64,000 bases of DNA from Chiridota heheva (lineage: Eukaryota > Echinodermata > Holothuroidea > Apodida > Chiridotidae), in NCBI GenBank assembly GCA_020152595.1, contig JAIGNY010004066.1, positions 146,001-210,000 on the forward strand, read 5' to 3'. Made by a program: the position numbers and the translations under genes. Under the pieces are notes generated by a model, which saw only the letters and a list, made by a program, of their open reading frames with translations, searched no databases and was not told the origin of the DNA. How positions within the stretch are numbered: position 1 is the stretch's first letter; every line of letters begins with the position of its first letter. Of this stretch, positions 22,998-34,054 are shown piece after piece.

Positions 22998-23783
22998 TTA
23001 GTGTTTGGGGAGACTGGGCTTAAGTAGGAAAGTTCGGTGTGGGGGAAGCGAGAAATTGCTTCCTGGCCTCCGGTAAGTGGTGCTGGGATTTAGGGTTTTC
23101 AGTTCAGTTATCTGTTTCTCCTGAAGCCAGATGGGGCAGTCTTTTGAGGGATGGTTGGCTGGGTGAGTACCGTCGCAACTGTTGCAGTGTGGGGTGTTGG
23201 TGCAAGAGGCGCTGTTATTGTCCAACGTTCCACAGTTGCCACAGCATGCTTGGCTGTGGCAGGAGTTTTGTCCATGGCCATACCTCTGGCACTTATGACA
23301 GCAGAGAGGGTTGGGAATGTAGGGGGGTAACTGGGATTCTCAGATAGTCAGCAGTGATGTAGGAGGGGAGAGTTGGTGTGGCAAAAGTCAGGAAGATGGT
23401 ATTGGTGGATGTTTCAGCACTGTCTCTCTTGAGGACGAGACGACGAGCCTCAGTGATGTGTTGGTTGGCAAGTTCCTCAACAAGATCTTAATGTAATTGG
23501 TGAACTAGGCAAGGTCTCTGGTTCTAATGACGCCTTTGCTGGAGTGCAGGGAACGGTGGCGAGTGACTATTATATCGATATCAACATTAGCTAGGGTTTT
23601 GGTGGTGAGGAGAGTGGTGGCTAGAGTGTCCCTGGTGCAGTGCACCAGGAGATCGCTGGATCTGAAACTTGAAGCCTTAGGGATGAGGAAGGGGAAAACT
23701 CTTTTGAAACTGTCTTGTATGTTGGTGGCCTTAATGATAAAATGGAGCTGAGAAATGGTCAATGGAGGCAGCAGGTGGGTCAC
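22998..23783 (-). pseudogene. LINE ORF1 (Gag-like) remnant with zinc knuckles
   Basis: Minus-strand frames read CHKCQRYGHGQNSC (C-x2-C-x4-H-x4-C), then CGNCGTLDNNSASC and CNSCDGTH with a following HPSKDC. This is the triple-knuckle arrangement of Jockey-type ORF1 nucleic-acid-binding proteins. A further open stretch (23505-23783, SQLHFIIKATNIQDSFKR) is the upstream part of ORF1 in a shifted frame. Non-functional as read. Confidence 0.75.
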
Positions 23784-24416
23784 GGGGAGAGAGAGTCAAA
23801 GTCAAGGCAGAAGCGTTTAGAAAATATAAAAAAGGAACGATCTTACAGAAAGCAGTCACCCATCCACAAAGATAAAATCCCGGAAAATGAAAAAGGTGCA
23901 AAAGTTTAGGTGAAGAAGTGCGTGGTAGATACATATTCAGAATACAAAATTTCAGAGAACAGATAAGAAATCACGGTGCTCTTAACAGCTCAATGATAAC
24001 AAATGCATCTTGGTTGGCCTAGGATTTCTCAGATAAGATTGTATTCGCTCACTCGCACAATCCTCTTCACTCTTAGCGCAGCGTGATTAAGGCACAGATT
24101 AAACTTCTTGATTCAGATCGGTCCTGGGCGAGCCAGTGCAATTAATTCATGCCATGTCTTCCCTTCATACCTGCCTCAATGAGTTCTGTGCCAGGTCCCT
24201 AGGGGTCTGCCGCTGCTACTCTTCCCAAGAGGAGTATGGATGGAGTTTTTCTTCATACTTAGGTCACCAAGCACTTCATGTCCAGCACCTCTTCTTGACT
24301 TCCTATACAATCTTATTTATATTAAAACAACTCCAAACAATATTGTTACTCCTCTGGTCCCATCAGATCGTATTAGGGTCAAGGAATTCATAAACTCTGA
24401 AGAAACATTTAAAAGG

Positions 24417-24855
24417 GTAAAATTGCTCATGGTGGCACTCTACAAAGTGCTGAAATTGCTCATGGTGGCACTCTACAAAGTGCTGAAATTGCTCATGGTG
24501 GCACTCTACAAAGTGCTGAAATTGCTCATGGTGGCACTCTACAAAGTGCTGAAATTGCTCATGGTGGCACTCTACAAAGTGCTGAAATTGCTCATGGTGG
24601 CACTCTACAAAGTGCTGAAATTGCTCATGGTGGCACTCTACAAAGTGCTGAAATTGCTCATGGTGGCACTATACAAAGTGCTGAAATTGCTCATGGTGGC
24701 ACTCTACAAAGTGCTGAAATTGCTCATGGTGGCACTCTACAAAGTGCTGAAATTGCCCATGGTGGCACTCTACAAAGTGCTGAAATTGGTAATGGTGGCA
24801 CTCTACAAAGTGCTGAAAGTGCTCATGGTGGCGCTCTACAAAGTGCTGAAATTCT
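24417..24855 (+). repeat. 33-bp minisatellite, 13 copies
   Basis: Unit AAATTGCTCATGGTGGCACT followed by CTACAAAGTGCTG, almost identical except the last three copies. Because 33 is a multiple of 3, the plus strand stays open and reads KLLMVALYKVL repeatedly. It ends about 70 bp from the exon at 24926 of the minus-strand gene, so it is intronic and not coding there. Confidence 0.95.
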
Positions 24856-24925
24856 TGCTAAATGTTTTGAAGCATTCATATGCACTTGCCTAACATCAGG
24901 GTCCAACACAGAGGTCTGTACTTAC

Positions 24926-25069
24926 CTGCAGTTATTAGAATGATCCCACTGACCAAGAAGAACCTGGCAAATGTCTTTCCCTTGATGATGGCAACCAAGG
25001 CAAATAGAAAGGCAATGATTGAGAGAAAGAAGGAAATGAAGACACATGCTCTTGATGCTTTCAACCAAG
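24926..25069 (-). CDS. TMEM47/PERP-like four-pass membrane protein, internal exon
   Basis: 144-bp exon between a TTCTCTTTCAG acceptor and a GTAAGT donor. It encodes WLKASRACVFISFFLSIIAF (TM2), LFALVAIIKGKTFARF and the first half of TM3 (FLVSGIILITAG). It enters in phase 1 (x|CT) and leaves in phase 1 (G|gt), matching the last exon. The Trp at its start matches the conserved Trp at the start of TM2 in TMEM47 (SSDWQIA). No internal stop. Confidence 0.8.
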
Positions 25070-26049
25070 CTGAAAGAGAAGAAAACAAACATTTTATTAT
25101 TCAAACATACAAAGATGTTTATCATTCTAAATTAAGTTTGTTCTGATGGTCTGCATTTCTACAAGGAGACAAAAACCTAACATACCTCTCCTTTCATGTG
25201 ATTTTTTTGTAATTATTAAAAGGTGTAATACTACTTTTTAAGACTGAGTGGGGGTACCCGCACGAAATATCAGGTAAGGGTACTGTACCTAAATATATAT
25301 ATATATATTCTTTTTGATCTGAAAATTTTCACGGAACTAATATAAAATTAGGCTAACACTAAAATCACTGTAACTACACTAATTCAAACCAAAACAAATT
25401 TAGTGACGTTCTTTAGCTTATAGATCTTTTTTTTTTAAATTTAATTTTGTTTTATGGGTGCCCGGATCGGAAGCGGGTAGCAGTTATGGGTAGCCGGGAC
25501 TGGTCTTGGGCTTACTACTACTGTAGTATGAGAAGCTGCTATTTTTATTTTAAAAGATCACAAAATGATGTCATTAACCCAGCAGGATATCATAATGCCT
25601 TTTTTTCTTCATAATTATAGACATCATTTTGGAAGAAAAACTTAAATAAAATTGATAAAGAAATACATTATAATCAATAGAGTTATCGTGCACAAGATTT
25701 CAAGACAGAATGAAACAAAATGGCAGCCTCCATGTGTCATCATCAAACATGAATAACGTGAGATAGGAATAAGATTTTGACTTCATGTTTTTCGTAGCTG
25801 GTGCAGATTTTAATCCTCTATCATAAGAAGTAAGGATTGTATTAGACTGTGTGTCTCCTTTGAAACGTGATTACTTCAGAATATTGCTGGGGGAATTTTT
25901 CCCTTTGTTGCCCAACTAATCAGCTGCAGTTTCTGATAAAAAGGTTGTGAAACAATGTGCTCATTTATACAAACAATGTGCTCACTTATACCTATGCACA
26001 TTATAATGATGCATGTACTGTATGAGGTAGTGAAAGAATGTTTTCATAC

Positions 26050-26228
26050 ACTAGACCCCATACCCTGCCGAATTGAGCAGACCGTCGAGAATTCCCCAGT
26101 ATTTGATTGGTCAATAAGATTCCCCCAATAGACGATTGGTCTATTATGCAAAAGTAATTATGGGCAATAGGACATTATTTATTTTGGTTTTCCAGAAATT
26201 ACCGATTCAGATTTGAAAATGTCTATGG
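26050..26228. mobile_element. Damaged copy of the MITE at 18356-18656
   Basis: The right end, AATTACCGATTCAGATTTG followed by AAAATGTCTAT, is the inverse of the left end of the element at 18356. The left end is only loosely conserved (TAGACC near 26052). It lies in the large second coding intron of the TMEM47/PERP-like gene. Confidence 0.45.
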
Positions 26229-26245
26229 CGGTGTAGAGCTAAAAA

Positions 26246-27297
26246 GACTATTAGAGCCATGTTGCTGGTTCAATGTAGACTATTAGAGCTTTGTTGCTAG
26301 TACAATGTAGACTATCAAAGTTTTGTTGCTAGTACAATATAGACTATTAAAGCTTTGTTGCTAGTACAATATAGACTATGAGAGCTTTGTTGCTAGTACA
26401 TATAGACTATTAGAGCCATGTTGCTAGTACAATATAAACTATTAGATCTTTGTTGCTATAGTACAATGTAGACTATTAAAGCTTTATTGCTAGTACAATG
26501 TAGTGGGTACATTTTGTATTTTTAATGATTACTGGTTGACTATTATAGCTTTGTTGCTAGTACAATGTAGACTATTAGAGCTTTGTTGCTAGTACAATGT
26601 AGACTATTAGAGCTCTGTTGCTAGTACAAAGCAGTGGGTACATTGACTATTAGAGCTTTGTTGCTAGTACATTGTAGACTATTAGAGCTTTGTTGCTAGT
26701 ACAATGTAGACTATTAGAGCTTTGTTGCTAGTACACTGTAGACTATTAGAGCTTTGTTGCTAGTACAATATAGACTATTAGAGCTTTGTTGCTAGTACAA
26801 TGTAGTGGGTACATTTTGTATTCTTAATGATTACATTTTGTATTCTTAATGATTACTGGTTGACTATTAGAGCTTTGTTGCTAGTACAATGTAGACTATT
26901 AGAGCTTTGTTACTAGTACAATGTAGTGGGTACATTTCTTATTCTTAATGAATACTGGTTGACTATTAGAGCTTTGTTACTAGTACAATGTAGTGGGTAC
27001 ATTTCTTATTCTTAATGAATACTGGTTGACTATTAGAGCTTTGTTGCTAGTACAATGTAGTGGGTACATTTTGTATTCTTAATGATTACTGGTTGACTAT
27101 TAGAGCTTTGTTGCTAGTACAATGTAGTGGTACATTTTGTATTCTTAATGATTACTGGTTGACTATTAGAGCTTTGTTGCTAGTACAATGTAGTGGTACA
27201 TTTTGTATTCTTAATGAATACTAGTTGACTATTAGAGCTTTGTTGCTAGTACAATGTTGTGGGTACATTTTGTATTCTTAATGATTTCTAGTTGACT
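26246..27297. repeat. Minisatellite, 32-bp unit alternating with about 67-bp compound unit
   Basis: Basic unit AGACTATTAGAGCTTTGTTG followed by CTAGTACAATGT. From about 26490 many units carry an extra block (AGTGGGTACATTTTGTATTC, TTAATGATTACTGGTT), making a compound repeat of about 67 bp. About 25 basic units in total. Intronic with respect to the minus-strand gene. Confidence 0.9.
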
Positions 27298-27379
27298 TTC
27301 CATTTTAGTGCTATCATTTAACTATTGCATTTTGACCAATAAAAACATTGAAATCTATTTATATCTATATTAGAGACTG

Positions 27380-27910
27380 ATTGACTAGGCCATAAGACCT
27401 TTATGACATGGGCCGTTAATAAAGTCATTTTCATGCCAAAATTTCTCTATACAGCTTTCCGAACCCGACACGGACTTTTCACATAAAAAGTCCAGTATAT
27501 TAAAGCCCCAACACGACTTCCGGTATCACCAGCTTGTTTACACTCATAACAAAGAACCTCTCTGTTATCATTAAGACCTGTACATAATTTCCAGTGATGA
27601 AGAACATACACAGTCAGTGTTGTGTGGCCACATATTTAAAGTGCACCCAAGCAGAAGTGAGGACAATAAACAGAGGATTGGATTGCAAGCTGAAAGTGCA
27701 CCAATGCACAAGTTACATGAGTGAGGATGATGAGCAGGGGATTGGGTTGCATACTGGTCTGGCAAGCAGGTGATTTGCGCAGTGTAGTGTGAAATTGGCA
27801 GTCTGGTTTGTTTGTTTGTAAGGGCTTAACAGCACCACGAGGGTCAATGCTTCAGGCAATTCTAACCAAGTCCACCTATAGAGAGGAATTTCTTCATGTT
27901 AACATTATTT
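27380..27910 (+). repeat. Dispersed repeat, inverted partner of 15880-16360, with nested insert
   Basis: Matches the reverse complement of 15880-16360. Relative to that copy it carries about 45 extra bases at 27800-27845 (TTTGTTTGTTTGTAAGGGCT, TAACAGCACCA) that resemble another short repeat at 19010-19065 and 38886-38940. Confidence 0.55.
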
Positions 27911-28441
27911 TACTGTATACCCACTATTCCCCATGTCTTATATTGGAGATCTTTTCAGTGATGGAACACTGGGATGTGTAACAAATAAATAGACTTCACT
28001 GACATTTAACATATGTTACTCTGTTCATAGTGAATGCTACACAAGCCATTTTATGGAACGAGGTCCTCGCATTTAGCTACAATCCCTATCAACACTATAA
28101 AGGATATAATAAAGCTATAACAGTAGCATATAAGAGATGTACAAAGAAGCTCACGCCATACTTAAAACAAGTGTTGGTTTGGTGTAATCATGGAGCTACT
28201 AACTGAGAATAGCTCCATGGTGTAACATACCTGGCTGAAAAAAAGGGGTACTGTAGGTACACATACCCAACAAATTTGGCTATGCCTAAACTCAAGCTAT
28301 TACAGTACATACCTTTTATACACTAAAGCGCTATCATTTCAGATGAAATAAAATAAAATAATTTTAATAGGCAGACATTTTGCTGGGTAGGTAGAGTTGT
28401 TCCAAATGAACAGTTTTTTGGGAAAACCTCAGCTGTGTTAT
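27911..28441. other. Intronic spacer
   Basis: No exon or repeat recognised, apart from AT-rich sequence leading into the 53-bp array. Confidence 0.4.
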
Positions 28442-31400
28442 TGTTAAGTTATTACAATAGAGCTGTAGTTCAAGGTTGCCTTGACCGCATATGTTAAGTT
28501 ATTACAATAGAGCTGTAGTTCAAGGTTGCCTTGACAGCATATGTTAAGTTATTACAATAGAGCTGTAATTCAAGGTTGCCTTGACAGCATGATATGTTAA
28601 GTTATTACAAGAGAGCTGTAGTTCAAGGTTGCCTTGACAACATGATATGTTAAGTTAATATTATAGAGCTGTAGTTCAAGGTTGCCTTGACAGTATGATA
28701 TGTTAAGTTATTACAATAGAGCTGTAGTGCAAGGTTGCCTTGACAGCATGATATTTTAAGTTATTACAATAGAGCTGTAATTCAAGGTTGCCTTGACAGC
28801 ATGATATGTTAAGTTATTACAATAGAGCTGTAGTTCAAGGTTGCCTTGACAGCATGATATGTTAAGTTATTACAAGAGAGCTGTAGTTCAAGGTTGCCTT
28901 AACAACATAATATGTTATAGAGCTGTAGTTCAAGGTTGCCTTGACAGTATGATATGTTAAGTTATTACAATAGAGCTGTAGTGCAAGGTTGCCTTGACAG
29001 CATGATATGTTAAGTTATTACAATAGAGCTGTAGTTCAAGGTTGCCTTGACAGTATGATATGTTAAGTTATTACAATAGAGCTGTAGTTCAAGGTTGCCT
29101 TGACAGCATGATATGTTAAGTTATTACAATAGAGCTGTAGTGCAAGGTTGCCTTGACAGTATGATATGTTAAGTTATTACAATAGAGCTGTAGTGCAAGG
29201 TTGCCTTGACAGCATGATATGTTAAGTTATTACAATAGAGCTGTAGTTCAAGGTTGCCTTGACAGCATGATATGTTAAGTTATTACTATAGAGCTGTAGT
29301 TCAAGGTTGCCTTGACAGCATGATATGTTAAGTTATTACAATAGAGCTGTAATTCAAGGTTGCCTTGACAGTATGATATGTTAAGTTATTACAATAGAGC
29401 TGTACTTCAAGCTTGCCTTGACAGCATGATATGTTAAGTTATTATTATAGAGCTGTAGTTCAAGGTTGCCTTGACAGTATGATATGTTAAGTTATTACAA
29501 TAGAGCTGTAGTGCAAGGTTGCCTTGACAGTATGACATATTAAGTTATTACAATAGAGCTGTAGTTCAAGGTTGCCTTGACAGCATGATATGATAAGTTA
29601 TTACAATACAGCTGTAGTTCAAGGTTGCCTTGACAGCATGATATGTTAAGTTATTACAATAGAGCTGTACTTCAAGGTTGCCTTGACAGCATGATATGTT
29701 AAGTTATTACAATAGAGCTGTAGTTCAAGGTTGCCTTGACAGTATGATATGTTAAGTTATTACAATAGAGCTGTAGTGCAAGGTTGCCTTGACAGCATGA
29801 TATGTTAAGTTATTACAATAGAGCTGTAATTCAAGGTTGCCTTGACAGTATGATATGTTAAGTTATTACAATAGAGCTGTAGTGCAAGGTTGCCTTGACA
29901 GCATGATATGTTAAGTTATTACAATAGAGCTGTAGTGCAAGGTTGCCTTGACAGCATGATATGTTAAGTTATTACTATAGAGCTGTAATTCAAGGTTGCC
30001 TTGACAGTATGATATGTTAAGTTATTACAATAGAGCTGTAGTGCAAGGTTGCCTTGACAGCATGATATGTTAAGTTATTACAATAGAGCTGTAGTGCAAG
30101 GTTGCCTTGACAGCATGATATGTTAAGTTATTACAATAGAGCTGTAGTTCAAGGTTGCCTTGACAGCATGATATGTTAAGTTATTACAATAGAGCTGTAG
30201 TGCAAGGTTGCCTTGACAGTATGATATGTTAAGTTATTACAATAGAGCTGTAATTCAAGGTTGCCTTGACAGTATGATATGTTAAGTTATTACAATAGAG
30301 CTGTACTTCAAGGTTGCCTTGACAGCATGATATGTTAAGTTATTACAATAGAGCTGTAGTGCAAGGTTGCCTTGACAGCATGATATGTTAAGTTATTACA
30401 ATAGAGCTGTAGTTCAAGGTTGCCTTGACAGCATGATATGTTAAGTTATTACAATAGAGCTGTAATTCAAGGTTGCCTTGACAGCATGATATGTTGTTAT
30501 TACAATAGAGCTGTACTTCAAGGTTGCCTTGACAGCATGATATGTTGTTATTACAATAGAGCTGTAGTGCAAGGTTGCCTTGACAGCATGATATGTTAAG
30601 TTATTAAAATAGAGCTGTAGTTCAAGGTTGCCTTGACAGCATGATATGTTAAGTTATTACAATAGAGCTGTAATTCAAGGTTGCCTTGACAGCATGATAT
30701 GTTAAGTTATTACAATAGAGCTGTAATTCAAGGTTGCCTTGACAGCATGATATGTTAAGTTATTACAATAGAGCTGTACTTCAAGGTTGCCTTGACAGCA
30801 AGATATGTTAAGTTATTACTATAGAGCTGTAGTGCAAGGTTGCCTTGACAGTATGATATGTTGTTATTACAATAGAGCTGTAGTTCAAGGTTGCCTTGAC
30901 AGCATGATATGTTAAGTTATTACAATAGAGCTGTAGTTCAAGGTTGCCTTGACAGCATGATATGTTAAGTTATTACAATAGAGCTGTAGTGCAAGGTTGC
31001 CTTGACAGTATGATATGTTAAGTTATTACAATAGAGCTGTAATTCAAGGTTGCCTTGACAGCATGATATGTTAAGTTATTACAATAGAGCTGTAATTCAA
31101 GGTTGCCTTGACAGTATGATATGTTAAGTTATTACAATAGAGCTGTAGTGCAAGGTTGCCTTGACAGCATGATATGTTAAGTTATTACAATAGAGCTGTA
31201 GTTCAAGGTTGCCTTGACAGCATGATATGTTAAGTTATTACAATAGAGCTGTAATTCAAGGTTGCCTTGACAGCATGATATGTTAAGTTATTACAATAGA
31301 GGTGTAATTCAAGGTTGCCTTGACAGCATGATATGTTAAGTTATTACAATAGAGCTGTAGTGCAAGGTTGCCTTGACAGCATGATATGTTAAGCTATTAC

Positions 31401-33874
31401 AATAGAGCTGTAGTTCAAGGTTGCCTTGACAGCATGATATGTTAAGTTATTACAATAGAGCTGTAATTCAAGGTTGCCTTGACAGTATGATATGTTAAGT
31501 TATTACAATAGAGCTGTAATTCAAGTTGCCTTGACAGCATGATAAGTTAAGTTATTACAATAGAGCTGTAATTCAAGGTTGCCTTGACAGTATGATATGT
31601 TAAGTTATTACAATAGAGCTGTAGTGCAAGGTTGCCTTGACAGTATGATATGTTAAGTTATTACAATAGAGCTGTAGTTCAAGGTTGCCTTGACAGCATG
31701 ATATGTTAAGTTATTACAATAGAGCTGTAGTGCAAGGTTGCCTTGACAGTATGATATGTTAAGTTATTACAATAGAGCTGTAATTCAAGGTTGCCTTGAC
31801 AGTATGATATGTTAAGTTATTACAATAGAGCTGTACTTCAAGGTTGCCTTGACAGCATGATATGTTAAGTTATTACAATAGAGCTGTAGTGCAAGGTTGC
31901 CTTGACAGCATGATATGTTGTTATTACAATAGAGCTGTAATTCAAGGTTGCCTTGACAGCATGATATGTTAAGTTATTACAATAGAGCTGTACTTCAGGT
32001 TGCCTTGACAGCATGATATGTTGTTATTACAATAGAGCTGTAGTGCAAGGTTGCCTTGACAGCATGATATGTTAAGTTATTAAAATAGAGCTGTAGTTCA
32101 AGGTTGCCTTGACAGCATGATATGTTAAGTTATTACAATAGAGCTGTAATTCAAGGTTGCCTTGACAGCATGATATGTTAAGTTATTACAATAGAGCTGT
32201 AATTCAAGGTTGCCTTGACAGCATGATATGTTAAGTTATTACAATAGAGCTGTACTTCAAGGTTGCCTTGACAGCAAGATATGTTAAGTTATTACTATAG
32301 AGCTGTAGTGCAAGGTTGCCTTGACAGTATGATATGTTAAGTTATTACAATAGAGCTGTAGTTCAAGGTTGCCTTGACAGCATGATATGTTAAGTTATTA
32401 CAATAGAGCTGTAGTTCAAGGTTGCCTTGACAGCATGATATGTTAAGTTATTACAATAGAGCTGTAGTGCAAGGTTGCCTTGACAGTATGATATGTTAAG
32501 TTATTACAATAGAGCTGTAATTCAAGGTTGCCTTGACAGCATGATATGTTAAGTTATTACAATAGAGCTGTAATTCAAGGTTGCCTTGACAGTATGATAT
32601 GTTAAGTTATTACAATAGAGCTGTACTTCAAGGTTGCCTTAACAGCATGATATGTTAAGTTATTACAATAGAGCTGTAGTGCAAGGTTGCCTTGACAGCA
32701 TGATATGTTAAGTTATTACAATAGAGCTGTAGTGCAAGGTTGCCTTGACAGCATGATATGTTAAGCTATTACAATAGAGCTGTAGTTCAAGGTTGCCTTG
32801 ACAGCATGATATGTTAAGTTATTACAATAGAGCTGTAATTCAAGGTTGCCTTGACAGTATGATATGTTAAGTTATTACAATAGAGCTGTAATTCAAGTTG
32901 CCTTGACAGCATGATATGTTAAGTTATTACAATAGAGCTGTAATTCAAGGTTGCCTTGACAGTATGATATGTTAAGTTATTACAATAGAGCTGTAGTGCA
33001 AGGTTGCCTTGACAGTATGATATGTTAAGTTATTACAATAGAGCTGTAGTTCAAGGTTGCCTTGACAGCATGATATGTTAAGTTATTACAATAGAGCTGT
33101 AGTGCAAGGTTGCCTTGACAGCATGATATGTTAAGTTATTACAATAGAGCTGTACTTCAAGGTTGCCTTGACAGCATGATATGTTAAGTTATTACAATAG
33201 AGCTGTAGTGCAAGGTTGCCTTGACAGCATGATATGTTAAGTTATTACAATAGAGCTGTACTTCAAGGTTGCCTTGACAGCATGATATGTTAAGTTATTA
33301 CTATAGAGCTGTAATGCAAGGTTGCCTTGACAGCATGATATGTTAAGTTATTACAATAGAGCTGTAGTGCAAGGTTGCCTTGACAGCATGATATGTTAAG
33401 TTATTACTATAGAGCTGTAGTTCAAGGTTGCCTTGACAGTATGATATGTTAAGTTATTACAATAGAGCTGTAGTGCAAGGTTGCCTTGACAGCATGATAT
33501 GTTAAGTTATTACTATAGAGCTGTATTGCAAGGTTGCCTTGACAGCATGATATGTTAAGTTATTACAATAAAGCTGTACTAGTGCAAGGTTGCCTTGACA
33601 GCATGATATGTTAAGTTATTACAATAGAGCTGTAGTGCAAGGTTGCCTTGACAGCATGATATGTTAAGTTATTACAATAAAGCTGTACTTCAAGGTTGCC
33701 TTGACAGCATGATATGTTAAGTTATTACAATAGAGCTGTAGTTCAAGGTTGCCTTGACAGCATGATATGTTAAGTTATTACAATAAAGCTGTACTTCAAG
33801 GTTGCCTTGACAGTATGATATGTTAAGTTATTACAATAGAGCTGTAATTCAAGGTTGCCTTGACAGCATGATAT
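28442..33874. repeat. 53-bp minisatellite array, about 102 copies, 5.4 kb
   Basis: Unit TTAAGTTATTACAATAGAGC, TGTAGTTCAAGGTTGCCTTG, ACAGCATGATATG. Units differ mainly at a few positions with two or three states (TAGTTC, TAGTGC, TAATTC, TACTTC; AGCATG or AGTATG) and by a recurrent 3-base loss (TGTTGTTATT). Each unit carries a small palindrome, TCAAGG-TTG-CCTTGA. The first two units are 50 bp. It lies in an intron of the minus-strand TMEM47/PERP-like gene and has no sustained ORF. Confidence 0.97.
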
Positions 33875-34054
33875 TAATAGTAAAGTGGTGAATTCTCTAA
33901 ATGTTGAAAGAACCAAATTGTTCTGTTAATTCTTTAATTGCAGTAAAAATGAGCAGTTTTCAGTGTGAAACTTAAGTCCAGGAAGGGGGGGTGGGGAGGG
34001 GGAGCTTCCAAACTAAAGTGGTAGGTATGTGCCGCGCAGAATTTCAAAGTTGGT

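Larger units (their letters stand above)
20828..24130 (-). mobile_element. Degenerate Jockey-like LINE, missing its 3' end
   Basis: Minus strand, in order: ORF1 with CCHC knuckles (about 23790-22990), apurinic-type endonuclease (about 22524-22070), linker (NPWLNDNYKTSIKNRKKD near 21950), and the start of a reverse transcriptase ending shortly after the YVDD box (LYVDDFTIFYTSP near 20830-20870). Frames are broken by shifts and stops, so it is dead. It lies in the last intron of the TMEM47/PERP-like gene, in the same orientation. The RT thumb, 3' UTR and tail are absent, whereas ordinary LINE copies lose their 5' end. The 5' limit (about 23950-24130) is uncertain. Confidence 0.8.

Noticed and set aside
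28442-33874. CRISPR-like array
   Set aside because: Repeats are directly adjacent with no unique spacers, and the context is an intron of an animal gene. This is a minisatellite.
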